A DNA stretch of 64,000 bases, taken from NCBI GenBank assembly GCA_030035585.1, contig CM057481.1:57049128-57113127 (forward strand), written 5' to 3'. Position 1 is the stretch's first letter. Every line of letters begins with the position of its first letter. Below are positions 1 to 10,664 of this stretch, piece after piece. Position numbers and translations under genes: made by a program. Origin of the DNA: Dugong dugon. Lineage: Eukaryota > Chordata > Mammalia > Sirenia > Dugongidae. Under the pieces are notes generated by a model, which ran no database searches, was not told where the DNA came from, and saw only the letters and a list, made by a program, of their open reading frames with translations.

Positions 1-376
1 GTAGAATTCATGCCTTTGAATTATGGTGTTGGTGAATAATCCTGAATATACCATGGACTGCCAGAAGAATGAACAAGTCCGTCTTGAAAGAAATACAGCC
101 AGAGTGCTCCCTGGAAGTGTGAATAGTGAGACTTCATGTCATGTACTTTGAACATGTTATCAGGAGGGGCCAGTCCCAGGAAGACATCACGCTTGGTAAA
201 ATAGAGGGTCAGCAAAAAAGAGGAAGACCTCAATGAGATGGATTGACACAGTGGCTGCAAAAATGGGCTCAAGCATAACAAAGAGGAATGCACGGGACCA
301 GGCAGTATTTTGTTCTGTTGTACATGGAGTTGCTATGAGTCGGAAGCGACTTGATGGCACCTAACAACAAAAACAA
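1..376 (+). mobile_element. RTE (BovB-like) LINE, 3' end fragment (copy A)
   Basis: This is the last part of the RTE reverse-transcriptase reading frame plus the 3' tail, and it is cut by the window edge. Positions 20-300 match the C-terminal coding segment also seen at 51530-51880 (the stretch around 'IPWTA' and the 'DIMLG' region), but frameshifts and stops break it. The element ends with the RTE signature 'tatgagtcgg' followed by a degenerate (AAC)n tail at 361-376. It is a dead copy. Confidence 0.85.
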
Positions 377-378
377 CC

Positions 379-424
379 CTACCTACAAAGCAACTGCTTA
401 CTGGGGTTAGCAACAGGGCCCAGT
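379..424 (+). repeat. 46-bp block after the RTE tail, repeated inverted at 5211-5256
   Basis: The block starts 'ccctacctac' and ends 'cagggccca'. It directly follows the RTE tail. A reverse-complement copy with a handful of differences lies at 5211-5256, directly after the tail of an oppositely oriented RTE. It is not seen after the other RTE tails in the window. Confidence 0.7.
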
Positions 425-433
425 GGGTATCCA

Positions 434-663
434 AGGAGTCCTGGTGGCACAGTGTTTAAGTGCTCGGCTGCTAACCAAAAGGTTGGTGTTTCAAACCTAC
501 CTGCCACCCCAGAGGAAAAAGATGTGGCAGTTTGTAATGTGTTTCCATAAAGATTATAGTCTTATAAACCCTATGGGGCAGTTCTACTCTGTCCTATAGG
601 GTCTACATGAGTCGGGATGAACTCAATGGCAATGACTTTTTTTGTTTTTTTTTTTTTTTGGTT
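434..663 (+). mobile_element. RTE-tailed tRNA-derived SINE (long form)
   Basis: A tRNA-like head ('cctggtggca', with a box-B-like stretch near 480-495) is followed by the 'gatgtggcag' body, a 'ctatagggtc' RTE-like tail and a T-rich end. The target duplication 'agtgggtatccaa' is present at 421-433 and 665-677, so this was one insertion into the flanking L1. Confidence 0.85.
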
Positions 664-1661
664 TAGTGGGTATCCAATGGTAGTTCTTTATGGATTACTA
701 GCCATCATACATCTTTCTCAGTGAAGTGTTCAAATCTTTTACGCATTTTTTAAATTGTGTTGCTTATTTTCTTGTTGTGTTGGGAAAATTCTTTACATAT
801 TCTGGATACATGCCCTTAGTCAGATACAGTCGGCCCTCCTTACCTGAGGGTTCTGCATCTGCAAACCACTGATCGAAAATGTTCCAAGAGAAAAAAAAGA
901 AAGAGCTCAAGGGCCTGGGGGCAACACGGAGGGCAGGACAAGGCAAGACAGGGTTCTGCCCGAGGAACGATACATGGCCATGAAGGAAGAAGCTCCCTGG
1001 GGGAAGGAGGCAGCCACGCTGGACACAATTTGGACAAGTGAGGGCACTAGCAATGGGGTTGCAAACTTACCCTCGGGGGCTTCTTTGCCTGACCAAGCAT
1101 CTAACGGAGCGTGTCTGTGACAGAGGTGTGGGGTCCAGTAGGAGAGAACATAGCTGGCAGGCCCAGGACCCAGCACTGGCCTGACCATCGCTGTTCCACT
1201 GCAAACACCGTTCATTCCTGTGCTATGTAAAAAAACAAAAATAGTAAGCCATTTTATGTAAGGGACTTGAGCATCTGCGGATTTTGGTATCCTCAGTCTT
1301 GGAACCAATCCCTCGGAGATACGGAGGGTTGGATGACTTGCATGTGTTTTGCAAATACTTCTAATAACCATAACTAAAGTTTTTACTTTCTTAACAGAAT
1401 CTTTCAAAGGGCAATTTTTAAAAAAATTTTGATGAAGTCCAATTGATCAGTTTATCCAATTTTTCTTTTATGGTTCAAACTTGTTGTATCATACTTAATA
1501 AATATTTGGTTTAACCAAGAGCAGAGATTTTCTCCTCTGTTTTTCATCCAGAAGCTGTATGGTTTTAGCTTTTACATTTAGGTCTGTGATCCATTTCAAA
1601 TTAATTTGTGAACATAATGAAATAAAGGTTGAGATTCTTCCCCTCCCTGCAAAGATTCCCA
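664..1661 (-). mobile_element. Old L1 fragment, antisense (ORF2 region), split by a DNA transposon
   Basis: Read on the minus strand, 664-826 and 1339-1661 follow each other in L1 order. They carry the ORF2 3' half, recognisable on the plus strand as the 'tttaaattg' and 'ttacatttaggtctgtgatc' stretches of antisense L1. The gap at 827-1338 is a later Tigger-type insertion. No usable reading frame remains. Confidence 0.8.
827..1338. mobile_element. Non-autonomous Tigger-type DNA transposon with unusual interior
   Basis: The left end 'cagtcggccctcc' and the right end around 1262-1338 are terminal inverted repeats of the Tigger7/MER44 type. A TA target dinucleotide precedes the left end at 825-826. 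The 512-bp element lies inside antisense L1, which continues on both sides. The interior (about 885-1230) is GC-richer and I do not recognise it as transposon sequence. A 166-codon minus-strand open frame (907-1407) crosses the element boundary and looks fortuitous. Confidence 0.7.
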
Positions 1662-1791
1662 ACTGTACTTACTTTCTATAGTTGTTACAGCGAATTACCA
1701 TGAAGCTAGCGGCTTAAAACAATGCAAATTTATCATCTGAAAGTCTGTAGTTTACAAGAGACACAGACGTGAATCTCACTGGGCCAAAATT

Positions 1792-1995
1792 ATGAGCCCT
1801 GGTGGCACAATGGTTAAGTGCTCAGTTGCTATTTGGTTGCTAGTTTGAACCCACCAGCCACTCAGCAGGAGAAAGATGTGGCAGTCTGCTTCTGTAGAGG
1901 GTACAGCCTTGGAAACTCTATAGAGTAGTTCTGTTCTGCCCTATTGGGTGGCTATGAGTTGGCATTGGCTCCACCGCCATGGGTTTTTCGTTTGA
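1792..1995 (+). mobile_element. RTE-tailed SINE (long form)
   Basis: Begins 'gagccctggtggca', contains the 'gagaaagatgtggcagtctg' body and ends in the 'gctatgagttgg' tail. The flanking copies of 'gccaaaa' in the MaLR LTR mark the insertion. Confidence 0.85.
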
Positions 1996-2369
1996 GCCAA
2001 AACTAAGGTGTTGGTAGTGCTGTATTCCTTTCTGAAGGCTCTAGAAGAGAATCCATTTCCTTGGCCTTTCTAGCTTCTAGGAGCTGACCATATTCTTTGG
2101 CTAGTATCCCCACTCCTCCATCTTCAAAGTTAGCAACATGCTGAGTCTTTCTTATGCTGCTGTCTTGCTGGGTCTTTCCTGCCTCCCTCATCTCCTTTTA
2201 AAAACCCTGGTGATTACACTGGGCTGACTTTGTTAATCAAGTATAATCTTCCTATTTTAAGGTCAGCTGATTAGCAATCTTAATTCCATTTGCAACACTT
2301 GTAGATCCCTTATGCCACATAACCTAACATATTCATCAGTTCTGGGGATTAGGGCATGGACATCATTAT

Positions 2370-2534
2370 ACCAAACCAAACCCGTTGCTGTCAAGTCAAT
2401 TCCGAGTCATAGCAGCCCTATAGGACAGGATAGAACTGCCCCAGAAGGTTTCTAAGGCAAGGCCGGTGGATTTGAACTGCCAACCTTTTGGTTAGCAGCT
2501 GTAGCTCTTAACCTCTGCACCACCAGGGCTCTAC
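2370..2534 (-). mobile_element. RTE-tailed SINE (short form), antisense
   Basis: Reverse-complement SINE running from 'aaacccgttgc' (tail) to 'accaccagggctc' (head). The long-form body around 'gatgtggcag' is absent. The target duplication 'gacatcatta' occurs at 2359 and near 2537. Confidence 0.87.
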
Positions 2535-3753
2535 AGACATCATTAGGAGGCCATTATTCTGCCTACGACACCAATTGTTGCAGTGCCGTTTGTTGAAAAG
2601 AATCTCCATTTCCCATTGAACTAACTTGACACCATTGTTGAAAATCAATTAATCATGAAAGTGTGGATCTATTTCGAGCCTCTTTATTCTGTTATGTTGA
2701 TCTATTTGTCTATCTTTTAAACAAGACTACACTGTCTTGATCAATGCAGATTTATACTAAGTCTTGAAATCAGGTAGTATAAGTCCTTCAACTTTGCTTT
2801 CAAAATTATTTCGGTAATTCCAGGTCCTTTGTGTTTCTATATATAGTTTGGAAGCAGCTTGTCACTCTCTACAAAAACCCTAATGGAATGTTGATGGGTA
2901 TTGCATTGGATCTAGATATCAATTGGAGAAGAATTGGCATCTTAGGAATATTAAGTCTTTGGATCTGTGAACATGGAATCTCGCTCCATTTGTTTAGGTC
3001 TTCAAAGTTATCTCAGCAATGTTTTGTAATATTCAGTATACAGGTCTTACACATCTTTCATTAAACTTACTCCTAAGTATTTTATTTATTTTGGGTGCCA
3101 TTGTAAATGAAATTGTACTTTTAATTTCATTTTCCAAATGTTCATTACGACTACCAGAAATAAAGTCCATTTTTTATACTGATCTTGTATCTTACGAAGT
3201 TTACAAATTCACTTGTTCTGATAGTTTTTTTTTAAATAAATTCTTTAGGATTTTCTACATACATGATCATGTCCTCTGCAAATAAAGACAGTCTTACTTC
3301 TTGCTTCCAAATCCAGACGCCTTTCTTTTGCTTGCCTTTACTGCACTAATTCAGACCTCCAGAACAATATTGCATGGAAGGGGCAGAAGGCGATATACTT
3401 GACTTATTCAGGATTTTAGGTAAAAAAATCGTTTAGTCTTTTGCCATTACGTATGTTTACTGTTAACTTTTTGTACATGTCCTTTACCAAGCTGAGAAAT
3501 TATCTTTCTGATACTGGTTTCCTGCTGAAATTTTTCAAATGTTTTGAAATGATTAAACAGCTTTTCTCCTCTCTTTTATTAATATGATAAATTACAATGA
3601 TTCATATTTGAATGTTAAACAAATCTTGCATTCTGGGGATAAAACCCACATCTTTGTGATTACTATTCCTTTTACATAATACTGGATTTGATTTGCTAAT
3701 ATTATGCTCAGGATTTTTGCATCTATATTCATGAGGAACATTGGTTTGTAGTT

Positions 3754-3908
3754 TGCTTAAGAGTTCAGCTGCTAACCGAAAAGCTGGCAGTTCGAACTTG
3801 TCAACCACTCCTTGGAAACCCTATGGGGCAGTTCTACTCTGTCCTATAGGGTCACTATAAGTCGGAAAAGACTTGACGGCAACAAGTTTGGTTTTTTGGT
3901 TTGGTTTC
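3754..3908 (+). mobile_element. RTE-tailed SINE, 5'-truncated short form
   Basis: Lacks the first part of the tRNA-like head and starts near 'ttaagagttc'. It keeps 'aaccctatggggcag', the 'cctatagggtcactataag' tail and a (TTTGG)-like end. Confidence 0.82.
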
Positions 3909-3945
3909 TTGGGATATCTTAATCTTGTTTGGGTATCAGGGTAAT

Positions 3946-4159
3946 TTGTTGTTGTTGTTAGTTGCTGTTGCATTGGCTCCAACTCATGACAACTTCATGC
4001 ATAACAGAACAAACCTGTGCTTGATCCTGCACCATCATCATGATCATGGTATGTTTTAGTCCATTGTTTTGGCTAGTGTGTCAAGCCATCTCACTGAGGA
4101 CTTCTCTCATCTTTGCTGACCCTCCACTTTACCAACCATGGTGTCCTTTTCTAGCAACT
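3946..4159 (-). mobile_element. RTE 3' tail fragment, antisense
   Basis: Starts with (TTG)n, the reverse of the RTE AAC tail, and continues through the antisense RTE 3' UTR and last codons. Flanked by the target duplication 'ggtaat' (3940-3945 and 4160-4165). L1 sequence joins on both sides, so it is a short 5'-truncated insertion. Confidence 0.82.
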
Positions 4160-5210
4160 GGTAATACCGGTCCATAAAATGTGTTGGGAAGTGAACCCTC
4201 CTCTATTTTCTAAAAGAGTTTGTATAATATTGGTATGATTCCTTCATTAAATGTTTGATGATTTCACTAGTGAAGCAATACAAGCCTAGAGTTTTCTTTT
4301 TTGGGAACATTTTTTAAAATTATAAATTCAGTGTCTTTAACTGACATAGGGCTATTCAGGTATCTATGTCTTCTTCAGACAGTTTTGATAAATTGTTTTG
4401 TTTTATTTTAAGATACTTGTCCATTTCATCAAAGTTGTCAAAATTTATTGGTATAAAATTATTCATAATATTCCCTTGATTTATTCCTGCTTTTACCTTT
4501 ATTATTTTATTATCTCTATTACTGAGTTTAAATTGATCTTTTTTTGCCAGGTTCCTATGCTGCAAGTACAGATATTTCTCCTTTTCAATACAAGAATTTA
4601 AAGCTACAAAAGTCCTGAGCACTGCTTACCAGAGCACTGCTTTAGCTGAATGCCATACAAAATTTAATGTTTTGTTTTCATTTTTATAGCATTTAATATA
4701 TTTTCTAATTTTTCTCATAATTTCTTTTTTGAACTATGGAGTATTTAGAAATGCAATGTTTATTTTTGAATATATAGGTGATTTTCCAGATATCTCTTAT
4801 ATGTTTCTAATTTAATTCTGTTACAGCTAGAGAACATGCTCTGTATGATTTCAATGTTTGTCATAAGCTCTTGGGAGGAAAGTCATTGGCTTTATGGTCT
4901 TTAGAGGTAGACTGTGGGGCACAAAAGATGGGGTCTGTAAAATCTTTCTTTCTTAGAAATTTATTTCCCAGTTCCATAGAAATGGTTGCATTAAATGTTC
5001 TCTATCATTTAGTCATATACTTGTGGACTAAAACATATGAGTGCTATATAAATTCAGCCAATTATGTTAAACTAGCATATCTGTCTTTATTGTGTTCATT
5101 AGCCTGAATGGAAAGACCTTCAAAATTTATTTTTTAGAAATCCTTTGAATTCATTTTGTTTGGTATTGTATTTATTCACTAAAGTATCTAATTAATGTTA
5201 AGTGAAAAGT

Positions 5211-5256
5211 GGGCCCTGTTGCTAATCCCAGCAAGCAATCCTTTTTAGGTAGGGTT
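5211..5256 (-). repeat. 46-bp block after the RTE-B tail (inverted partner of 379-424)
   Basis: The reverse complement reads 'ccctacctaaaaagg...cagggccca' and matches the block at 379-424 at most positions. It adjoins the tail of the antisense RTE that begins at 5252. Confidence 0.7.
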
Positions 5257-6455
5257 GTTGTTGTTAGGAACCTTGAGTTGGTTCTGACTAATAGCAACCC
5301 TATGTACAACAGATTGAAACGCTCCTCAGTCTTGCACCAACCTCAAAATCATCGCTATGTTTGAGGCAATTGTTGCAGCCACTGTGTCAATCCATCTTGT
5401 TGAGGATCTTCCTCTTTTTCACTGACTCTTTACTTTACCAAGCATGATGTCCTTCTCCAGGGAGTGGTTCCCTCCTGATAACATGTCCAAAGTCAGAGAG
5501 ATGAAGTCTTGCCATCCTTGCTTCTAAGGAACTTTCTGGCTGTACTTCTTCCAAGACAGATTTGTTCGTTCTCTTGGCAGTCCATGGTATAGTCAATATT
5601 CTTCACCAACACCATAATTCAAATATATTAATTCTTCTTTGGTCTTTCTTATTTATTGTCTAGCTTTCATATACATATGAGGCAATTGAAAATACTATAG
5701 TTTGGGTTAGGTACACCTTAGTCATCAAAGTGACATATTTGCTTGAACACTTTCAAGAGGTCTTTTGCAGCAGATTTGCCCAGTGCAACACATTATTTTA
5801 TTTCTTGACTGCTGCTTCTATGGGTGTTGATTGTGGATCCAAGTAAAATGAAATTATTGACAACTTCAATATTTTCTCCATTTATGGTAATGTTGCTTAT
5901 TGGTCCAGTTGTGAGGATTTTTGTTTTCTTTATGTTGCGGTGTAATCCATACTGAAGGCTGTGGTCTTTCATCTTCATCAGTAAGTGCTTCAAGTCATCT
6001 TTGCCTTCAGCAAGCAAGGTTGTGTCATCTGTATAACACAGGTTATTAATGAGTCTTTCACCAGTTCTGATCCTGTGTTCTTCATATAATCCAACTTCTC
6101 TAATTATTTGCTCAGCAAACAGATAGTGAAAGGATACAAGCCTGATGCACACCTTTTCTGATTTTAAACCATGCAGTATCCCCTTGTTCTGTTCAAACGA
6201 TTGCCTCTAGGTTTATGTACAGGTTCCGTATGGGCACAATTAAGTGTCAGTTTGTCGTACTGTGGTGGTTTGCGTGTTGCTGTGATGCTGGTAGCTATGC
6301 CACCAATATTCCAAATACCAGCAGGGTCACCCATGATGGACAGGTTTCAGCAGAACTTCCAGACTAAGACAGACTAGGAAGAAGGGCTTGGCAATCTACT
6401 TCCGAAAAAAATTAGCCAGTGAAAACCTTACCGGTAGGCAGGCTTAAACCCCTAG
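5252..6455 (-). mobile_element. RTE copy B: antisense 3' part joined to an inverted 5' part
   Basis: 5252-6246 is antisense RTE covering the 3' tail back to the middle of the reverse-transcriptase domain. From 6247 to about 6455 the sequence is the RTE 5' end in the opposite (+) orientation, matching 48752-48910 and 38800-38985. The central coding part is missing. This is the shape produced by twin priming (5' inversion) with internal loss. A possible target duplication 'aatgttaa' lies at 5194-5201 and 6493-6500. Confidence 0.8.
5256..6246 (-). pseudogene. Broken RTE reverse-transcriptase C-terminal half
   Basis: The minus-strand frame 5793-6152 (119 codons) contains the palm motif in the form 'YTDD' (6035 down to 6024) where the family and the other copies here have YADD. 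The stretch after it ('TTLLAEGKDDLKHLL') is typical of RTE. Upstream and downstream codons are separated by stops and frameshifts. The altered motif and the missing endonuclease make it non-functional. Confidence 0.85.
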
Positions 6456-6459
6456 TAAA

Positions 6460-7379
6460 ATTGCCATGTTGCACATGTCTTAATGAAGTCTGAATGTTAA
6501 ATAAATTGCATACTCGCTTTAAATAAGTATGTAGATGTATGTATTTATTGAGACTTGCTTTATGACCTTGCATTTGTAGAGTGTTCTATGTAAAGAATGT
6601 ATGTTCTATGTAAAGAATGTATATTCTATTGTTTGGAGATGAACAATTTTATAAACGTCAGTTTGGTCGAGTTGGTTCATATTGTTGTTTAAGACTTTTA
6701 TGTCTTTACTGATTTTCTATTTGTCTTATCATTTATTGAGAACAGAGTATTGAAATTTCCACCTATAATTGTGCATCTCTCTTTACAGTTTTGTCAGTTT
6801 TTGCTTTATATATGTGGAGCTGTGTTACTGGGTACACCAACTTCGATAACTGTTTTGTTTTCCTAATGTATTCATCTTTTTATAGTATCAAACAACCCCC
6901 TTTTTCTCTACTAATACTCCTCGCCTTAGAGTCTAATTTACATGATGTTAATATATCTGGTCCCTTCTTTTTAGGCTCCCTATTTACATAGTGTATCCTT
7001 TTCCATCCATTCACTTCTAGTTTATTTGTGTCTCTGGATGTAAAGTACATCTCTTGTAGACAGCCTATATTTAGATCTTGTTTTTTTAATCCAATCTGAC
7101 AATCTTTGTCTTTTACTTATAATATTTAATTTATTTATGTTTAATGGAATTATTGTATCACTGGATTTAAGCCTGTCACTGTGCTCTTTGTTTTCTATTT
7201 GCGTTAGATTCTTTCTGTTGCTCTCTTCCTCTTTTCCTATCTTCTCTGATTTTGAGCAAATATTTTAGTATGTCATTTCAATTTCTCAATTAGCTTTTAA
7301 CTATATTTATTTACATTATTCTTACTAGTTGCTTAGGGGTAATAACATGCATCATTAACTTATAACAAACTACTTAAAT
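6460..7379 (-). mobile_element. Old L1 fragment, antisense (ORF2 N-terminal side)
   Basis: Continues in L1 order after RTE copy B. It shows antisense endonuclease-region landmarks such as 'ggatgtaaagtacatctcttg' near 7037 (here in part) and 'aatccaatctgacaatc' near 7090. It contains a local tandem duplication of 'gttctatgtaaagaatgtat' (about 6581-6622). No coding potential. Confidence 0.65.
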
Positions 7380-7934
7380 TTAATCTTACTCAGATTTCCC
7401 CAGTTTTACTTGGATTTGTGTGTGCATGGGTTTACTTCTATGCAATTTTACCACATGTGTATGTCTGTGTATCTACCACCACGGTGAAGATACTAACAGT
7501 TGCATCACAAAGGTTTCTGTGTTACTCTTTTATTACCACATTCACCTTCCTCCTAACCCCACCCTTTCCTTAACCCTCAGCAATTACTCATCTGTTCTCC
7601 ATTTCTAGAATTTCATTATTTCAAAAATGTTGTATAAATGACATCAATCACCATGTAACTTTTTTGAATGGATTTTTTGAACTCAGCATAAATCCCTGGA
7701 AAGTCATCGAAGTTGTGGCACGTGTCAATGGTTATTTACTTCTTATTGCTGAGTAGCATTCCATGGTATGTATGTACAACGATTAGTTTAGCCATTCACC
7801 TGCTAGGCTGACTCCAGTTTGGGCTGTTACAAATCAACTTGCTACAAACATTTGTACAGGTTTCTGTAGTGAACATAAATTTCTATTTGTCTGAAATAAA
7901 TACCCAAGAGTGCAATTACTGGGTCATATGTTAA

Positions 7935-8093
7935 CTGCGGAGCCCTGGTGGCTTGGCTGTTAACCAAAAGGTCAGCAGTTTGAATCCACTGGCCACTCCT
8001 TGGAAACCCTATGGAGCAGTTTTACTTTGTCCTATAGGGTTGCTATGAGTTGCAATTGACTCGAAAGCATCAGGTTTGTTTGTTCGTTTGTTG
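7935..8093 (+). mobile_element. RTE-tailed SINE (short form)
   Basis: 'ggagccctggtggc' head, 'ccttggaaaccctatggagc' body and 'gctatgagttgcaattgac' tail, with a (TTTG)n end. Part of the head is deleted, so the 'gttaag' segment is missing. It lies inside antisense L1. Confidence 0.87.
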
Positions 8094-9185
8094 GGGGTGG
8101 GATAGTAATTGCATGCTTAGCTTTATAGAAACTGCCAACTGTTTTCCAAAGTGACTGTGCCATTTTACATTTCTACCATCATGAGTGATCCAGTTCCTCC
8201 ACATCCTTAACAACATTTGGTATTGTTACTTTTTTTTTTTTTTAATCTTAGCCCTTCTGATAAGTGTATAGTAATATCTCATTGTGGGTCTAATTTGCAT
8301 TTCCCTGATGACTAATAACGTTTTTATGTGCTTATTTGCCATCTGTAGATCATCTTCAGTGAAATGTCTCTTCGTGTCTTTTGACCACTTTCTACTTGGA
8401 TTTTTTTTTCAGGTTGGGTTTTAAGAGTAATTTATATATTCTAGATACGAATCCTTTTGTTGTATAGGTGATTTGCAACTGTTTTTGCCCAGTCTGTAGC
8501 TTGATGATTCATCCTCTTAAAGGCTCTTTTACAAAGCAAGTGTTTTTTATCCTTTTATGGATCATTCCTTTGGTGTCAAGTTTAAGAACAATTTGCCTAT
8601 CCCTACATCCCAAAGATTCTCTCTTTTTTTTAAAAAAAAAAAAAGTGTATACTTTTACATTTAAGTCCATGATCCATTTTGAGTTAATTTTTGTATAAAG
8701 TGTCAAGTTTTGGTCAAGGTTCATTATTTTGAATTGCTTTTGCACCATTGTAAAAGGTCAATTGACTATATGTCAATTAGTTTATTTCTGGGTTTTCTAT
8801 TTTGTTCCATTGTCTATCGCTTTTCTAGTACTATACTGTCTTGGTTACTGTAGCTATATAATAGGTCTTAACTTTGGGTAGAGGGATACCTCCCACTTTA
8901 TTCTATTTTTTTTCCAAAACTGTTTTAGCCATTCTAGGCCCTACACATATCCATATATCTTAGAATAAGTTTATCTATGTCTACGAAAAGCCCTGCTGGG
9001 ATTTAAAATACAGATTTCATAAACCTATAAATCAATTTTGAGAAAATTGGCATCTTTAAGACATTAATTCTTACAGGCCATGAACGTGATATGTCTCTCC
9101 ATTTATTTAGATCTTCTTTGATTTCTTTTATCAGTATTTTGTAATTTTCAGCATACAAGTCTTCTACTTTTCTTGTTAAGTGTGT

Positions 9186-9230
9186 AAAACCTGTGACCAT
9201 CCAGTAAATTCCAACTCATAGCAACCCTAA
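9186..9230 (-). mobile_element. SINE or RTE tail remnant, antisense
   Basis: About 45 bp beginning 'aaacctgtgacc' and containing 'aactcatagcaaccctaa', which resembles the antisense tail shared by the SINE and RTE families. Confidence 0.5.
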
Positions 9231-9299
9231 TTATATTATTATATTTGGAGCAATCATAAATGATATTGTGTTTTTAATTTAGGTTATAGCGTAATTAAG

Positions 9300-10130
9300 G
9301 AGTAAACTCTTTCAAGTTTCTGCTTCCTTTAGTGTTTTCCAGTGCTTTAAATACTTTTTTAAAAACATTTTGTCCAATGTTTTTAAACTGCTTTCTGTAC
9401 GCAGAATTATCTGACATCTTCTACCATATGTCCCACTCATAAAACTTTCTGTATAATCATTTTGTTAAGTAAATAAAGACATTGTATTTACATGGATTTT
9501 TATATTTAATGTAAAATAGAATTACATGATGCATTTGAATATAGCACTACATAAACAAAAATAGACTATGTATAGATAAGAGACTGGAAATAAATATATC
9601 AAAACATATAATAATTATCTTTGATGGTAGCAATATGGATAAGTTTCATCAATTTTCCACTTCTTTGTACTAGTGGGTGGTTAGAAAGTTATCTTCCATA
9701 ATTACCAAGTTATTTTAGCATTTTTAATTAGGTTACAACTTAATTATTACTGGAAGTGTGTTTCTCAAAGAGGTTAATGAAAAATCTACCTTAAAAACTG
9801 TACGTAATCACAGGAAATTGTATTTATTCCCTGACTTCAACTTTGATAAGGTAATATGTTTCCCTGAATCTCCTGAAATCACAGGTAACTTCAGATAAGG
9901 AGAATATATAGCTTTCAATTATTAAGCAAGTGTTTAAGTAAAAATTACTGCTAGATTTAGTGATATCTTGCATATAACTAACAAATAAAATTAAATAACA
10001 TAATACTAACTATAGTAGCATCCCAATAAGTCAGGCAAGTTTTCACCTTCCCCTAAGATAAGGACTTCAAAGGTTAACCTCCCAAAATATTAAAATCAGT
10101 TTGCAATTAATTCAGGGGAAATATACCTAA
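9300..10130. other. AT-rich sequence without recognised features
   Basis: The L1 match fades after 9300. I see no coding frame, RNA gene or familiar repeat up to the RTE start near 10132. Confidence 0.5.
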
Positions 10131-10141
10131 GGATTATGCAC

Positions 10142-10664
10142 TGTTATAGATTGAATTGTGTCCTCCAAAAATGTGAGTCAACTTCGCTAGGCCAGGATTC
10201 CCACTGTTGTATGATTGCCCACCATTTTGTGATCTGATGTGATTTTCCTACGTGTTGTAAATTCTACCTCTATGATGCTAATGAAGCAAGATTAGAGATA
10301 GTTATGGTAATGAGGCAAGACTCAATCTACAAAATAGGTAGTGTCTTAAGTCAGTCTCTTTTGAGATATAAAAGAGAAAAATGAGCAGGGAGACACAGGA
10401 ACCTCATACTACCAAGAAAGCAGCACCAGGAGTACAGTGCGTCCTTTGGACCCAGGGTCCCTGCACCTGATGAGCTCCTAGAAGAGGGGAAGACTGATGA
10501 CAAGGACCTTCCCCCAGAGCCGACAGAGTGAGAAGGCCTTGTCCAGGAGCCGATGCCCTGAATTTGGACTTAGAGCCTACTAGACTGTGAGAGAATAAAT
10601 TTCTCTTTGTTAAAGCCATCCACTTGTGGTATTTCTGTTATAGCAACACTAGATGACTAAGACA
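10142..10664 (+). mobile_element. Solo LTR (ERVL/MaLR type), 523 bp
   Basis: Starts TGTTATAG and ends AAGACA. It is flanked by the perfect 5-bp target duplication 'tgcac' (10137-10141 and 10665-10669), which fits ERVL-class integration. It has a TATA box 'TATAAAAG' at 10367-10374 and a poly(A) signal AATAAA at 10594-10599. A second copy lies at 42028-42506. No internal retroviral sequence is present, so it arose by recombination between two LTRs. It sits inside an RTE and is therefore younger than that RTE. Confidence 0.85.

Larger units (their letters stand above)
1662..2571 (-). mobile_element. MaLR-type LTR (MLT1/MST-like), interrupted by two SINEs
   Basis: The plus strand shows an antisense MaLR LTR: 'gttgttacagcgaattacc' at the start, 'gatcccttatgcc' near 2308 and 'attctgcctacgaca' at the end. 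The same order of blocks occurs at 19285-20393. SINEs sit at 1792-1995 and 2370-2534. L1 resumes after 2572. The flanks 'ccaact' and 'ccaatt' may be a decayed target duplication. Confidence 0.75.
2572..5210 (-). mobile_element. Old L1 fragment, antisense (ORF2 reverse-transcriptase region)
   Basis: Continues the L1 of 664-1661. It is recognisable by the antisense landmark 'catgatcatgtcctctgcaa' near 3263, which covers the L1 reverse-transcriptase active-site region, and by 'tggtatcagg' near 3930. It is interrupted by a SINE (3754-3908) and an RTE tail (3946-4159). Stops occur in all frames. Confidence 0.75.
7380..9300 (-). mobile_element. Second old L1 fragment, antisense (3' UTR and ORF2 C-terminal half)
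   Basis: 7380-7640 looks like an L1 3' UTR in antisense. 7640-9180 shows the antisense end of ORF2 ('gtagcattccatggtatg' near 7754; 'atttaagtccatgatccattt' near 8660). Because the 3' UTR restarts here, this is a separate insertion from the L1 ending before it. A SINE interrupts it at 7935-8093. Confidence 0.75.

Noticed and set aside
907-1407. 166-codon minus-strand frame
   Set aside because: It crosses the right end of a Tigger-type element into L1. A real coding exon would not be bounded by transposon ends this way.
10142-10664. Processed gene or promoter because of TATA box and poly(A) signal
   Set aside because: TG...CA-type ends, a 5-bp target duplication and a second copy at 42028 show a solo LTR.
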